A program made the translations under genes and the position numbers. The notes beneath the pieces were generated by a model. That model searched no databases. It was not told the origin of the DNA and was given only the letters and a program-made list of their open reading frames with translations. A stretch of 64,000 nt of DNA from Methylobacterium brachiatum (GTDB lineage: Bacteria; Pseudomonadota; Alphaproteobacteria; Rhizobiales; Beijerinckiaceae): assembly GCF_020523825.1 (NCBI RefSeq), contig NZ_JAJALK010000002.1, forward strand, positions 372,001-436,000, in the 5' to 3' direction. Positions 63,841 to 64,000 of the stretch are shown here, one piece after another (position 1 is the first letter of the stretch; the number at the start of each line of letters is the position of its first letter).

Positions 63841-64000
63841 TCAGGCGACGGGGCACGGGGTGTACGGCTCGACCTCGTCGAGGAGGAGGTTCCGGTGGAT
63901 CTCGCGCCCGGCGCCCTCGACGAGGACCCGGGCCATGGCCGGCAGCTCCGCCTTCGCGCGCAGGTAGTCGTCCAGCGCGATGGGGTTGGTGCTCTCCGGC
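63841..64000 (-). CDS. Unidentified protein, C-terminal fragment at the window edge
   Basis: About 52 codons are visible on the minus strand, ending DEVEPYTPCPVA before a TGA at 63841-63843. The fragment starts PESTNPIALDDYLRAKAELP and contains ARVLVEGAGREIHRNLLLDE. It is too short to assign. It is co-oriented with the DUF2235 gene and 113 bases upstream of its start, so the two may be linked. Confidence 0.6.
   Translation of the reverse strand, partial: PESTNPIALDDYLRAKAELPAMARVLVEGAGREIHRNLLLDEVEPYTPCPVA

Overview
The window is GC-rich DNA with dense, often overlapping genes. A complete leucine-degradation (liu) cluster next to a branched-chain amino acid type ABC transporter, and the codon style, suggest an alphaproteobacterium of the Hyphomicrobiales, plausibly Methylobacterium or a relative. 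That placement is inference from gene content and composition, not from a marker gene.

Region 1 (1-14.8 kb) looks like ordinary chromosome. A minus-strand livGF-K-H-M type ABC transporter lies beside a GntR-family regulator with a matching dyad operator. A TetR-family regulator is divergent from a plus-strand operon for isovaleryl-CoA to acetoacetate plus acetyl-CoA: isovaleryl-CoA dehydrogenase, methylcrotonyl-CoA carboxylase beta, methylglutaconyl-CoA hydratase, carboxylase alpha, HMG-CoA lyase, then an acyl-CoA synthetase. A tRNA-Arg(CCG) gene at 14.73 kb closes this region.

Region 2 (15.3-40.2 kb) is a metal-resistance island. It holds a MerR regulator with a CDF exporter and a ZIP transporter, two His-rich periplasmic proteins, a Czc-type RND system (adaptor, pump, TolC-like channel), a Na/Ca-exchanger-family protein, and LspA with a Zn/Cd/Pb P-type ATPase divergent from a second MerR. 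It ends with a Cus-type copper/silver operon (CusA, CusB, FixH-like, DUF411 and a Cys/Met/His-rich protein). Two MerR-type promoters with 19-bp spacers can be read directly. An NYN-domain nuclease sits between the zinc and copper blocks.

Region 3 (40.6-53.8 kb) is poorly characterised accessory DNA: a membrane-anchored class III cyclase, a lipoprotein, a TIR-domain protein and a KfrA-like DNA-binding protein whose gene shares a dyad with the TIR gene. A co-oriented series follows: two related proteins resembling eroded ParA-type ATPases, small proteins, a metallophosphoesterase, a soluble FtsH-like AAA+ zinc protease, a second metallophosphoesterase with lost metal ligands, and a PolB-like 3'-5' exonuclease. 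The last five larger genes are tightly packed or overlapping, and I regard this as the best candidate for an undescribed system.

Region 4 (53.8-62.1 kb) is a Tn7-like transposition operon: a 70-residue protein ending in a perfect beta-clamp-binding motif, a small protein with weak similarity to a transposase core strand, a catalytically degenerate TnsA paralogue, TnsA, TnsB (DD35E), TnsC and a very large TniQ/TnsD-like protein. All five tns genes overlap or nearly overlap. No CRISPR array or cas gene is present. A DUF2235 hydrolase with membrane segments converges on tniQ, and an unidentified gene runs off the right edge.
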